A DNA stretch of 64,000 nucleotides from an uncultured Porphyromonas sp. (GTDB lineage Bacteria; Bacteroidota; Bacteroidia; Bacteroidales; Porphyromonadaceae): the NCBI RefSeq assembly GCF_902489635.1, contig NZ_CABUAN010000008.1, forward strand, positions 1-64,000, written 5' to 3'. The position numbers and the translations under genes are program-made. The notes beneath the pieces are model-generated. The model saw nothing but the letters and a program-made list of their open reading frames with translations, was not told the origin of the DNA and did not search any database. Of this stretch, positions 53,009 to 62,414 are shown piece by piece (positions within the stretch are counted from its first letter, which is position 1; every line of letters begins with the position of its first letter).

Positions 53009-53081
53009 CATCAAGCTTTCCTGTAGGAGATCACCACGCATGGTGCAATGCTCACGCTACAGACTTCCTGATTACTACCTC

Positions 53082-55679
53082 ATGGCTACATCCAAAGATA
53101 AACCGACAAAAAAACGCTCGGCACAGACTCGCAAGCGTACGAACGCATCTAGCAGAAAGGACTCAAACCCCTCTCGCTCGGTGGGGAGTCGTATGCGCTC
53201 GTGGGCGCAGGGCTTACAAAACAATGTCGCCAACAAGCGGTATGGCGAGCTGATCTCGTTTATCTTGGGACTGATCCTCCTTGCCTTCGTCATATACACC
53301 TTGGTGGCTTGTGGCTCCTACCTTATGGTGGGGGCTCGTGACCAGAGCATTGTCACGGAGCTAACGCCTTGGGAGGCATTGACACAGACACTCCCCGAGG
53401 GGATCGACAGCTCCGTCGCGGAGATACAGAACGTGACTCGTGTACATGGAGCCTATCTAGCACATCGGCTGATGGACGGCTTCCTCGGCTTCGGTAGCTG
53501 GTTCTTGCTCATCTTTGGCATAATCTGCGCCCTGCGTATGATGCGCATCACCAAGCGAGGTAGTCTCATCAAAATAACGGTCTATGCCATCTCCCTGAGT
53601 CTATGGACGGGCCTCACGGCAGCTGCTATACAAAACATCCTCGGCATGCCCACTTTCTTCCGCTGGGGCGGTGCTTATGGCACACTTTGGCTCGACAAGC
53701 TACTGCCAGCTATCGGCTGGCTGGGTGTAGCACTGATCCTGCTTGTCTCGATCATTATCCTCATTGTGGTGATACGCTATGAGTACCTCCAGTGGATGCG
53801 CCGAGCTATCGGTCTAGGCTGGGTCAAGCGTCCTAATCGTCGCCGCACGACCGATAGCTCCCTAGAGAGCATCGAGGATGGAGAGGAGCCCACAGGTGAA
53901 GAGCCTACAGATACAATTGAAGATGCTGCCCCAGACGATGTGGATGGCGAACCAGACACTGCAGAAGACGATGATGAGGAGGCACCACTTCCTGCTCCGA
54001 GCGTCTTGGCTGCACAGCCTGCACCACGCACCACCTCGCAGACGACTACAAACGCTCCTCAGGCACACCGCGAACCCGTCTCCACACCAGCTGAAGAGAG
54101 CCTCGAGGGTGGCGTCACGGTAACCGTAGCGCAGGGTGATGCCGATTCGCAGGCGGTCGCCGTCGTGCCACAGAGTGACACACGTCGTGGAGGATATCAG
54201 ATGCCTTCGCCAGACCTACTGGCAGATGTCGATCAATCTTCGCAAACGATCGATCGGACTGAGATCAAGGAGATCGAGCAGCTCATCATCGAGAAGCTCA
54301 GCGATCTGGGCATCGGACTAGAACCGGTCGAAGTGACCATCGGACCGACCGTGACGCTCTACGAATTTAAGCTAGACCCTAAGGTTAAGGTCAACCGCAT
54401 CCGCAGCCTTGAGGACGATATAGCGATGAAGGTAGAGAGCATCGGCGGAATCCGTATCATTGCCCCGATGCCTGGACGTGGCACCATCGGTATCGAGGTG
54501 CCAAACCGCAACCCACGCACCGTCGGTATGAAGGCGCTGATCACTTCGCAGAAGTTTATCACGACCGATATGAAGCTCCCGATAGCCATCGGGCGAACCA
54601 TCACGAACGATGTCTACCTCTTTGACCTCTCCAAGATGCCGCACCTCCTAATCGCCGGTGCTACGGGTCAGGGTAAGAGTGTCGGTCTCAATGCGCTCAT
54701 CACTTCACTCCTATATAATAAGCGTCCGGAGGAACTCAAGCTGATCCTCATCGACCCGAAGATGCTAGAGTTTAGCATCTACGAGAGCATCGGTCGTCAC
54801 TTCCTGACGAAGCTCGAGGACGAGGAGAAGTATATCATCACCGACACAACCAAGGCACTCCCCGTCCTAGAGTCTCTCTGCGTGGATATGGACGGGCGCT
54901 ACGAATTGCTCGCGCGTGCTAAGGTGCGCAACATCGCAGAGTACAACAAGCTCTTCCGTCAGGGGCATCTACGTGAGGAGGATGGCTTCGTCTTCCTCCC
55001 CTACTTGGTGCTCATCGTCGATGAGTTTGCCGACCTCATCATGACCACAGGACGAGCCATCGAGAAGCCTATCGCTCGTCTAGCCCAGAAGGCGCGTGCA
55101 GCGGGTATCCACATCGTCCTAGCGACACAGCGTCCTAGTACAGATGTGATCACTGGTCTGATCAAGGCGAACTTCCCCTCACGTATCGCCTTCAAGGTCT
55201 CCTCGCAGGTGGACTCTCGCACCATCCTCGACACTAAGAGTGCCAAGGATCTCATCGGACGTGGCGATATGCTTATCAACGACGGCAAGGAGATGCGACG
55301 CATCCAGTGTGCCTTCATTGACACACCTGAGACGGAGCGCATCGTGGATCACATATCTCGTCAGCCCTATCCGACAGTGCCTTACTTGCTGCCTGAGCCT
55401 CCTGCCACAGAGGGCGCGGCTGGAACTGCTGGTTCTGGAGGTGGTGGCGCGACCGAGCGCGACCCGCTCTTTGAGGAGGTGGCTCGCCACGTCGTACAGA
55501 TGCAGCAGGGATCGACGAGCAACATACAGCGACGCTTTAACATCGGGTACAACCGAGCTGGCCGCATTATGGATCAGCTCTACGAGTGCGGTATCGTGTC
55601 GGCACAAGATGGTAGCAAGCCTCGCCAAGTGCTGATCGCTGATGAGACAACGCTCGATCAACTCCTAGACACTTTCTAA
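53082..55679 (+). CDS. ftsK: DNA translocase FtsK
   Basis: It pumps chromosome ends through the closing septum. The chosen ATG (M-A-T-S-K-D-K-P-T-K-K) gives 865 residues. There are four membrane helices (about 45-255), an acidic, Pro/Thr-rich linker (about 275-405), then the RecA-like motor with Walker A G-A-T-G-Q-G-K-S (near 525), the V-D-E-F-A-D-L Walker B (near 648) and the C-terminal gamma winged-helix domain (about 800-865, with Q-R-R-F-N-I-G-Y-N-R-A). A longer frame from 52974 would add 36 basic residues that do not resemble FtsK. Confidence 0.95.
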   Translation: MATSKDKPTKKRSAQTRKRTNASSRKDSNPSRSVGSRMRSWAQGLQNNVANKRYGELISFILGLILLAFVIYTLVACGSYLMVGARDQSIVTELTPWEALTQTLPEGIDSSVAEIQNVTRVHGAYLAHRLMDGFLGFGSWFLLIFGIICALRMMRITKRGSLIKITVYAISLSLWTGLTAAAIQNILGMPTFFRWGGAYGTLWLDKLLPAIGWLGVALILLVSIIILIVVIRYEYLQWMRRAIGLGWVKRPNRRRTTDSSLESIEDGEEPTGEEPTDTIEDAAPDDVDGEPDTAEDDDEEAPLPAPSVLAAQPAPRTTSQTTTNAPQAHREPVSTPAEESLEGGVTVTVAQGDADSQAVAVVPQSDTRRGGYQMPSPDLLADVDQSSQTIDRTEIKEIEQLIIEKLSDLGIGLEPVEVTIGPTVTLYEFKLDPKVKVNRIRSLEDDIAMKVESIGGIRIIAPMPGRGTIGIEVPNRNPRTVGMKALITSQKFITTDMKLPIAIGRTITNDVYLFDLSKMPHLLIAGATGQGKSVGLNALITSLLYNKRPEELKLILIDPKMLEFSIYESIGRHFLTKLEDEEKYIITDTTKALPVLESLCVDMDGRYELLARAKVRNIAEYNKLFRQGHLREEDGFVFLPYLVLIVDEFADLIMTTGRAIEKPIARLAQKARAAGIHIVLATQRPSTDVITGLIKANFPSRIAFKVSSQVDSRTILDTKSAKDLIGRGDMLINDGKEMRRIQCAFIDTPETERIVDHISRQPYPTVPYLLPEPPATEGAAGTAGSGGGGATERDPLFEEVARHVVQMQQGSTSNIQRRFNIGYNRAGRIMDQLYECGIVSAQDGSKPRQVLIADETTLDQLLDTF

Positions 55680-55690
55680 ACGGTAATCAA

Positions 55691-56380
55691 ATGAGACCAA
55701 ACCTCTCCTTATCATACCAGCGACACTCTGCGCCCTTTGCAATGCGTCTCCTGAGTTCGCTCTTCGCTCTGTTCCTGTGTGGTGCTTTTGCCATAGCACC
55801 TCTGCAAGGACAGCGCAAAGCGGTCTTTGACCTAAACAAAGCACTCCAACAGTTCGAGCAGCAGGTCAAAAAAGGGGTCGCTATCACCTTTACCCTAACC
55901 TCTCAAGGCGCAAAGCCTCAGGAGGGCTACACATGGCTCTACGGGCGTCGCTTTATGCTCAGTATGCCCGGCATGGAGGTGGCCTTCGACGGCTCGACAC
56001 TGCGCATCATCAATCAGAGCGAGCGCACCTACACCTTGATGACTCCCTCTGAGCAAGACCTCACGGCGATGAATCCGCTCGCTTATATACAGCAGACCTC
56101 GCAGCGATACCGCATCACCGAGCGCAAGAGTCCTCGAGGCACGGTCATTTACCGCTTTGTCCCCACACAGGGTACCAACGTACTCGCAGGAGTCAAGTAC
56201 TATGAGGTGACATTTGACCAGCAGAGTCAGGCTCCTAAGCGAGTCGATCTCTACTTTGACCTAGGCGAGCAGGTCTCTTACACCATTCACAAGATACAGC
56301 CGAAGGTGCATATTACGTCACAATCCTTTACCTTTGCACCGCAAGAATACAAATCGCTTGAGGTCGTAGACCTACGCTAG
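55691..56380 (+). CDS. lolA: LolA-like outer membrane lipoprotein carrier
   Basis: A periplasmic protein of the LolA type that carries lipoproteins to the outer membrane. It is 229 residues from the first ATG. A second ATG at 55742 (M-R-L-L-S-S) gives a more ordinary signal peptide, and I think that start is at least as likely. The family pattern of beta strands with M-L-S-M-P-G-M-E-V-A-F-D and a C-terminal S-Y-T-I-H-K-I segment is visible. It is 11 bp after ftsK. ftsK-lolA adjacency is frequent in bacteria. Confidence 0.82.
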   Translation: MRPNLSLSYQRHSAPFAMRLLSSLFALFLCGAFAIAPLQGQRKAVFDLNKALQQFEQQVKKGVAITFTLTSQGAKPQEGYTWLYGRRFMLSMPGMEVAFDGSTLRIINQSERTYTLMTPSEQDLTAMNPLAYIQQTSQRYRITERKSPRGTVIYRFVPTQGTNVLAGVKYYEVTFDQQSQAPKRVDLYFDLGEQVSYTIHKIQPKVHITSQSFTFAPQEYKSLEVVDLR

Positions 56381-56406
56381 GCCCCTCGCGATCCACACAA
56401 TAAACT

Positions 56407-56754
56407 ATGTACATACAGGTACTCAAATCTAAGATCCATCGTGTCCGGGTCACACAGGCTGACCTCAACTACGTGGGTAGTATCACCATCGACCGCACCC
56501 TCATGGATGCCGTGGGCATACTACCAGGAGAGCGCGTACAGGTGGTAGACTGCAACAACGGCAACCGCCTCGACACCTACGTCATCGCGGGTGAGCCCGA
56601 CAGCGGGGTCATCTGTCTCAATGGTCCCGCAGCTCGTCTCGTACAGCCTGACGACATCGTCATCATCATGTCTTACGCTCTTATGGACTACGACGAGGCT
56701 CGCACCTTCCAGCCTAAGATCATCTTCCCCGATAGCGACACGAATCGTCTATAA
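56407..56754 (+). CDS. panD: Aspartate 1-decarboxylase
   Basis: It makes beta-alanine from aspartate for pantothenate and coenzyme A. The 115-residue proenzyme has the self-cleavage site Gly24-Ser25 in Y-V-G-S-I-T-I-D; Ser25 becomes the pyruvoyl cofactor. The N-G-x-R-L-x-T-Y and L-N-G-P-A-A-R segments are typical. Confidence 0.96.
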   Translation: MYIQVLKSKIHRVRVTQADLNYVGSITIDRTLMDAVGILPGERVQVVDCNNGNRLDTYVIAGEPDSGVICLNGPAARLVQPDDIVIIMSYALMDYDEARTFQPKIIFPDSDTNRL

Positions 56755-56775
56755 ACCTCTCATCATCTCAGCAAC

Positions 56776-58116
56776 ATGTTTGAAAATCTAAGCGAACGCC
56801 TAGAGCGTTCATTCAAAATACTCAAAGGACAAGGGAGTATTACCGAAATAAACGTCGCCGAAACGCTCAAGGATGTACGCCGCGCCCTACTCGATGCCGA
56901 CGTCAACTACAACGTAGCACGAGACTTCACCAACCAAGTCAAGGAGAAGGCTCTCGGTCAGAACGTCCTCACGGCGGTCAATCCGGGGCAGATGATGGTC
57001 AAGATCGTCCATGACGAGCTGGCCACACTAATGGGTAGTGAGGCGGTGGCGATCAACCTCAAGGGCAGCCCCGCCATCATCCTCATGTCAGGACTGCAGG
57101 GCTCTGGTAAGACAACCTTCTCAGGCAAGCTCGCCAATATGCTCAAGAAGCAGGAGCAGCGCAAGCCACTCCTCGTAGCGTGTGACGTATACCGTCCCGC
57201 TGCTATTCAGCAGCTACACGTACTGGGCGAGCAGATCGGCGTAACCGTCTACAGCGAGCCGGACAGCAAAGATCCCGTACAGATCGCCCGCAATGCGATA
57301 GCCCATGCCCAGCAAGAGGGCCTAGACACCGTCATCATCGATACCGCAGGTCGTCTGGCGGTCGATGAGGAGATGATGAATGAGATCAGCAGCATCAAGG
57401 AGGCGATCCGACCCGACGAGACCCTTTTCGTCGTAGACTCCATGACTGGTCAGGATGCGGTCAATACGGCAGCCGAGTTTGACAAGCGACTCGACTTCGA
57501 CGGTGTGATCCTCACCAAGCTCGATGGTGACTCTCGTGGTGGTGCTGCGCTCTCTATACGCAGTGTCGTCAATAAGCCGATCAAGTTCGTCGGTACAGGC
57601 GAGAAGATGGAGGCGCTGCAGGTCTTCCACCCCTCACGTATGGCCGATCGTATCCTCGGCATGGGTGATATCGTCTCACTCGTCGAGCGTGCGCAGCAGC
57701 AGTACGACGAAGAGGAGGCAAAGCGTCTAGAGGCAAAGATCGCTAAGAACCAATTTGACTTCGACGACTTCCTCGCGCAGATCGCTCAGATCAAGAAGAT
57801 GGGTAACCTCAAGGATCTCGTCTCTATGATCCCTGGCGTCGGCAAGATGGTCAAAGACCTAGACATCAGCAACGACGCCTTCAAGGGTATCGAGGCGATC
57901 ATCCACTCCATGACCCCCGAGGAGCGCGCCAAGCCTAGTCTCCTCGATGGTTCACGCCGCAAGCGCATCGCCGACGGTAGTGGCACTTCCGTTGCAGAGG
58001 TCAATAGGCTCATCCAGCAGTTTGACCAGGTCAGCAAGGTCATGCGCAAGATGCAGAGCGGTGGCCTCGGTCGTGCACAAGCAAGGAAGCAAAAGAGAAA
58101 TAATAGGCGTCGCTAA
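56776..58116 (+). CDS. ffh: Signal recognition particle protein Ffh
   Basis: It binds signal peptides and 4.5S RNA and targets membrane proteins with FtsY and GTP. The 446 residues have the N domain (about 1-90), the G domain with G-L-Q-G-S-G-K-T-T (near 109), D-T-A-G-R (near 192) and T-K-L-D-G-D-S-R-G-G (near 248), and the Met-rich M domain from about 300 with a basic tail. It lies 21 bp after panD. Confidence 0.97.
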   Translation: MFENLSERLERSFKILKGQGSITEINVAETLKDVRRALLDADVNYNVARDFTNQVKEKALGQNVLTAVNPGQMMVKIVHDELATLMGSEAVAINLKGSPAIILMSGLQGSGKTTFSGKLANMLKKQEQRKPLLVACDVYRPAAIQQLHVLGEQIGVTVYSEPDSKDPVQIARNAIAHAQQEGLDTVIIDTAGRLAVDEEMMNEISSIKEAIRPDETLFVVDSMTGQDAVNTAAEFDKRLDFDGVILTKLDGDSRGGAALSIRSVVNKPIKFVGTGEKMEALQVFHPSRMADRILGMGDIVSLVERAQQQYDEEEAKRLEAKIAKNQFDFDDFLAQIAQIKKMGNLKDLVSMIPGVGKMVKDLDISNDAFKGIEAIIHSMTPEERAKPSLLDGSRRKRIADGSGTSVAEVNRLIQQFDQVSKVMRKMQSGGLGRAQARKQKRNNRRR

Positions 58117-58143
58117 GCCTCACAAATAGAGGAAGCAGCACAC

Positions 58144-58200
58144 GCAAGAGACGCATCGTCCCCGTCAGCAGATGAAGGCGGTGCGTCTCTTGCTTTTATC
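58144..58200 (+). terminator. Terminator of ffh
   Basis: A 12-bp stem GCAAGAGACGCA/TGCGTCTCTTGC around a 26-nt loop, followed by TTTTATC. Confidence 0.8.
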
Positions 58201-58254
58201 TAATTCGTTTAGTACCCTTGCTTTACACTTACACGCAAACGTATCTACAATCCT

Positions 58255-59372
58255 ATGAAACGCATTCTTCCCTTACTCATGTGCATTGCTCTTATGGTCT
58301 CTTGCAAATCTTCAGAGCCTAACCCTACGGAGTGTGAGACATACAGAGCCACATTCAGAGCTACCCCAAACTCATTCCCTGGAAAGGGTGGAGCAGGTCA
58401 TATAGAGGGTATCCTCGAGCAGATCGGTTCCGATGGCGAGGCCATCAATCAGAGACGACTCAAGGCAGACGAATTTACCATCAGCCTCAAGGAGGGCGAC
58501 GCCTCTGAGATCATCATCGACAATGCTCAGAAGAGCTTCGTCGTAAAGGAGGGCAGCGATGAAGTAGATTTCATACTCGAGGCTGTCGTAACAGCCCACC
58601 CCGGTCCCACACAGCTGATCACCATACACCGTGAGGCTGGTCAGCTATAGCTCCCGTTAGCCTATGTGACCGAGTACGATGTCAATCCAGCTGGCGATGC
58701 CTTTGTAACCACCCAGGCCAACAACATCTGTGGTTACTTCACATTCCCAGAGGCTGTTGAGAAGTTTGCCTCGATCACGATCGCTGGCAAGCAGTATCAC
58801 CTTCCCACGATAGCTGAGTGGCAGGCCATCGTGCCCCGATACAGAGGTATGCCAAACTTCGTTGAGTTTGACCACGATTGTGACTTCCGCGATGTCGAGG
58901 AGACCGTTATGGTCCGTGGTACAGAGATCACCTCTACAAACGATTACTACTCCGCATCTACTGGCAAGATAAAGGGCACCTACGCTATCCGCTTTAAGGG
59001 TACCGACCTACTCTCAGCATGGAGATATGAATACATCGTCAACCCCGATGATGATAGCCAGTGAGCATGATGATGAAGATAACATGCCGACCCGTATCAA
59101 GGACGGCGAGCATCGAGGAGGTCTCTCAGCCAGCATTTTGGGAGCCTACCGCAGAGGACATCGTACGCATCTTCTCCTCTTGTGGCTGGAAGCGTTACGA
59201 TGAGCAGAGTGGCAAGGACTCTATCCGTCTCATGAAGACCAGCGGATACTACTGGGCCGTCGATCAGGAAAACAATGATCGTGGCTGGCGTATGGGCTAC
59301 TATAGCCACTGTGCCGACTCTGGGAATAGTAACCCCAAGACCTGTGGCTTCACCATCAAACTATTTAAGTAA
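58255..59372 (+). pseudogene. Broken lipoprotein gene with FISUMP-like domain
   Basis: Three consecutive frames look like one former gene. The first (58255-58650) has a lipoprotein signal ending in V-S-C (Cys17) and stops at TAG. The same frame continues without pause to 59064 (Y-H-L-P-T-I-A-E-W-Q near the middle, then A-W-R-Y-E-Y). A shift to another frame, near a run of GAT repeats, restores the rest to 59372 (W-R-M-G-Y-Y, ending G-F-T-I-K-L-F-K). The combined order fits secreted proteins with the 'Fibrobacter succinogenes major paralogous domain'. At least one nonsense change and one frameshift break it; a sequencing error is the alternative. Confidence 0.7.
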
Positions 59373-59492
59373 GCAACCGGCTCACACCTCCTCGGGGATG
59401 CTCGGATAGAGTTTCGTTAAGAGTGCATTCTCCCCGTCAATAGTTACAGTGTCAGTACTTTGACATCAATACACGTCTCGAGGCTCCACAAC

Positions 59493-59528
59493 GGACGCAC
59501 CAACGAGTTGTATTCGAGCCGTGCGTCC
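59493..59528 (+). terminator. Possible terminator after the broken gene
   Basis: The 8-bp stem GGACGCAC/GTGCGTCC with a 20-nt loop is followed by TTAC only. The 59373-59590 stretch holds nothing else I recognise. Confidence 0.4.
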
Positions 59529-59590
59529 TTACAGATTGTTACTCGTGAGACTTGCGAAGTTGAGGTCGTACAGCAATAGTTTTTTATTCG

Positions 59591-59598
59591 TATCTTTG
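59591..59598 (+). promoter_or_regulatory. Promoter -7 box of the C1 peptidase gene
   Basis: TATCTTTG matches TAnnTTTG, 63 bp before the chosen start. No clear -33 box was found. Confidence 0.5.
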
Positions 59599-59660
59599 TG
59601 ACGGTCTTCACGACCGCTTCACTGACAATTCATTTTCTAACTATAAAACAGGAACAAGCT

Positions 59661-60857
59661 ATGAGACAAATCTCTCTACTCCTTATCGCACTACTCTCGA
59701 GTCTCGTCATGGTCGCTCAGGCTCCCAAGACAGAAGGCGAGAGCAACGAGTTTACTATCATCAAGCAGCTACCCATCACCTCTATCAAGGATCAGGCAAA
59801 CAGTGGTACCTGCTGGTCTTACTCTACGACTGGCTTCCTCGAGTCTGAGATCCTTCGCAAGGGTGGTCCCGAGGTAGACCTTTCCGATATGTTTGTCGTC
59901 AATCACACTTATCGTGACAAAGCGGAGAAGTATGTACGCCTACATGGCAAGGGCAACCTCGCTCAGGGAGGTTCTTTCTACGACGTGCTCTACGTATTCG
60001 ACAACTACGGAGCTGTTCCCGAGGAGCTCATGACTGGTCTCAACTATGGCACAAAAAAGAACGCCCACAGCGAGCTAGAGGCTGTCCTCAAGGGGATGCT
60101 CGACGCTGTCGTTGAGAACCACAATGGTCGTCTCTCCACAGCGTGGAAGAGTGCTTACGACAAGGTTGTAGACACCTATCTAGGCGAGCTTCCTAAGGAG
60201 TTTACTTACAACGGCAAGCGCTACACGCCCAAGAGCTTTGCAGAGAGCCTCGGCATCAAGGCTAGTGACTATGTCTCACTGACGAGCTACACACACCACC
60301 CCTTCTACACCGCCTTCCCCATCGAGATCGAGGACAACTGGCGCTGGTCTAGCTCATGGAACCTCCCCATCGACGAGCTCATGCAGGTTATCGACAACGC
60401 TATCGTCAATGGCTACCCCATCGCTTGGGGTGCTGACGTCAGCGAGGTAGGCTTCACACGTGACGGTATCGGCGTACTAGCTGACGTAGATGCTATCGAG
60501 ACGAAGGGCTCTGACCAGGCACGTTGGGTCGGCCTGAGCTACAGCGACAAGGCTGCTGAGGTCCGTCGTATGATCAATAGCGCTGACTGCCCCGAGATCG
60601 AGCCTACACAGGAGTTCCGTCAGGAGGGCTTCGACAACTTCACCCTCACCGACGACCATGGTATGGTTATAATCGGTAAGGCTAAGAACCAGAATGGTCG
60701 TATCTTCTATATGATCAAGAACTCTTGGGGTGAGACCGGTAAGTACAATGGTATCTGGTACGTATCTAAGAACTACGTAGCAGGCCGCACGATGAATATC
60801 GTCGTACACCGTGACGCTATCCCCGCAGCTATTGCTAAGAAGCTCGGTCTGAAGTAA
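59661..60857 (+). CDS. C1 family (bleomycin hydrolase-like) cysteine peptidase
   Basis: A secreted papain-like peptidase. The chosen ATG (M-R-Q-I-S-L-L-L) gives 398 residues with a signal peptide ending near V-A-Q (20). Catalytic residues are Cys51 (G-T-C-W-S-Y), His333 (D-D-H-G-M-V) and Asn354 (K-N-S-W-G). The layout with a long insertion between Cys and His fits the aminopeptidase C / bleomycin hydrolase branch, which trims peptides from one end. A longer upstream frame overlaps the promoter and is rejected. With the PepK-like protease and RagAB-like importer it suits a peptide-feeding life. Confidence 0.9.
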   Translation: MRQISLLLIALLSSLVMVAQAPKTEGESNEFTIIKQLPITSIKDQANSGTCWSYSTTGFLESEILRKGGPEVDLSDMFVVNHTYRDKAEKYVRLHGKGNLAQGGSFYDVLYVFDNYGAVPEELMTGLNYGTKKNAHSELEAVLKGMLDAVVENHNGRLSTAWKSAYDKVVDTYLGELPKEFTYNGKRYTPKSFAESLGIKASDYVSLTSYTHHPFYTAFPIEIEDNWRWSSSWNLPIDELMQVIDNAIVNGYPIAWGADVSEVGFTRDGIGVLADVDAIETKGSDQARWVGLSYSDKAAEVRRMINSADCPEIEPTQEFRQEGFDNFTLTDDHGMVIIGKAKNQNGRIFYMIKNSWGETGKYNGIWYVSKNYVAGRTMNIVVHRDAIPAAIAKKLGLK

Positions 60858-60881
60858 TCCGACCCCGCTACATAATTAGAG

Positions 60882-60926
60882 AGTCCCCACACCAGTCCCA
60901 AAGGCTGACGTGGGGGCTTTTCTTTT
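60882..60926 (+). terminator. Terminator of the C1 peptidase gene
   Basis: The stem AGTCCCCAC/GTGGGGGCT (one wobble) is followed by a T-rich run (TTTTCTTTTT). Confidence 0.85.
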
Positions 60927-61055
60927 TAGGATCCACCTACACGGCAAACTCTTTTGGTCCTCGACCATGTTCCGTCTCAACAATAATTCTGGCTCGGAAT
61001 CGTTCACTTATTGTCAGTCTGAGGGGTCAAACGGCATAAATTCGTCGAGCTAAAA

Positions 61056-61087
61056 TTTGGCTGTTTCGAAATTTATTCCGACCTTTG
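61056..61087 (+). promoter_or_regulatory. Promoter of the M23/LysM peptidase gene
   Basis: TTTG (61056-61059) and GACCTTTG (61080-61087), 20 nt apart; one base differs from the -7 consensus. The leader would be about 115 nt. The 60927-61055 stretch shows nothing recognisable. Confidence 0.5.
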
Positions 61088-61209
61088 GCGGGAAAGTAGG
61101 TATTGTTTTCTACCGTAAGTGACGGGCACAAGAGACACTATCTACTGTATATCAGTTTTTTAATACACAAACTATCGACAGAAGCACATCATTTATCAAT
61201 CTAGACTTT

Positions 61210-62256
61210 ATGACAAGTAAGAGAAAAAGCTTTGTCGCCTTCGTGGGGCTCATCTTTGTAGCCTGTGTTCAGCTGGCTGCAGCACCATCGCCCCAACAGA
61301 AGAGCACGCGACCGCCACTGAAATCAGTGTCTCCTACGAGGGTTGTAACATCACGTGACTCCCTACTGAATAGGAATTGGCTGGCAGATGGGTACACTAT
61401 AGAGACGGCAAAAGATGCCGGTACACGTATATCCAGCGCTGAGATGGAGCGCGCACTCGAGAGAGAGGCTCTCGAATACCCTGCAATAGATCTATATGGC
61501 GAAGACTCGTGGACTGACTGGGTAAACCCCTTTGCGGGTAAAAGTAGCCCACGTATCCCCGCTACATATAACATCGACTGCTCGGGCTTCGTCATGCCTC
61601 TAGAGGGTACGATGCGTGTCACATCCAATTATGGTTACCGCGCTCGCTATCGTCGCGAGCACAAGGGCATAGACCTAGCACTTCGCACAGGCGATGACGT
61701 ACGAGCTGCCTTCGATGGCAAGGTGCGCATCCGTGGCTATGAGCGTGGTGGCTATGGCAACTACATCGTCATTCGTCACCCCAACGGTCTCGAGACCGTC
61801 TACGGACACATGAGTCGTTGCATCGCCAAGGAGGGACAGATCGTCCGGGCTGGCGAGGTCATCGGCAAGGGCGGCAGCACAGGTCGTAGCACAGGACCAC
61901 ACCTGCACTTTGAGACCCGCTTCCTAGGCATCGATATCAACCCCGCTAGGATCATTGACTTCGAGGTAGGAGCACCCCAGAGCGACTACTACACCTTTGT
62001 CGCTCCTAAGGGATATAAGACCTATGCCTACGAGGATGGAAACGCTCAGAGCAAGGCTGATGATGCTAAGTACAAGGCTAAAGTGAAGAGAAACCGTTCC
62101 AACGCATCGCACACGCCTCGTATATATCGTGTCAAGAAGGGGGACACCCTCTCGAACATTGCTAAGAAGACGGGTGTCTCGGTGAGCCGCCTCTGCAAGG
62201 CAAACAATATGTCCTCACGAGCTACGCTGCGCCCAGGTCAAGCACTGAAATATTAG
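61210..62256 (+). CDS. M23 metallopeptidase with LysM domain
   Basis: A secreted peptidoglycan endopeptidase or an EnvC/NlpD-like activator. The 348 residues have a signal peptide (ending L-A-A-A), an M23 domain (about 130-250) with zinc ligands in H-K-G-I-D (His156, Asp160) and G-P-H-L-H-F (near 230), a Lys-rich linker and a C-terminal LysM domain (about 304-348, Y-R-V-K-K-G-D-T-L-S-N-I-A) that binds glycan. All visible active-site residues are kept, so it is probably catalytic. It lies upstream of dacB, another wall enzyme. Confidence 0.92.
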   Translation: MTSKRKSFVAFVGLIFVACVQLAAAPSPQQKSTRPPLKSVSPTRVVTSRDSLLNRNWLADGYTIETAKDAGTRISSAEMERALEREALEYPAIDLYGEDSWTDWVNPFAGKSSPRIPATYNIDCSGFVMPLEGTMRVTSNYGYRARYRREHKGIDLALRTGDDVRAAFDGKVRIRGYERGGYGNYIVIRHPNGLETVYGHMSRCIAKEGQIVRAGEVIGKGGSTGRSTGPHLHFETRFLGIDINPARIIDFEVGAPQSDYYTFVAPKGYKTYAYEDGNAQSKADDAKYKAKVKRNRSNASHTPRIYRVKKGDTLSNIAKKTGVSVSRLCKANNMSSRATLRPGQALKY

Positions 62257-62414
62257 CACACATAATTTGAGATCTCTCCCAGCTGTTTTAATCTAAAAGC
62301 GGGTGCATCGCCACCCCTCTGAGAGAGACAGACATAACTTATGAAGTAACTTAAGAGAGCAAGGTGAGTCTTCGGAAGCACTTTGCTCTCGTCACATTTG
62401 ATCCGTCCATACCG

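Noticed and set aside
52974..53081. N-terminal extension of ftsK
   Set aside because: It contains the -7 box and encodes an atypical basic peptide; the ATG at 53082 fits the family.
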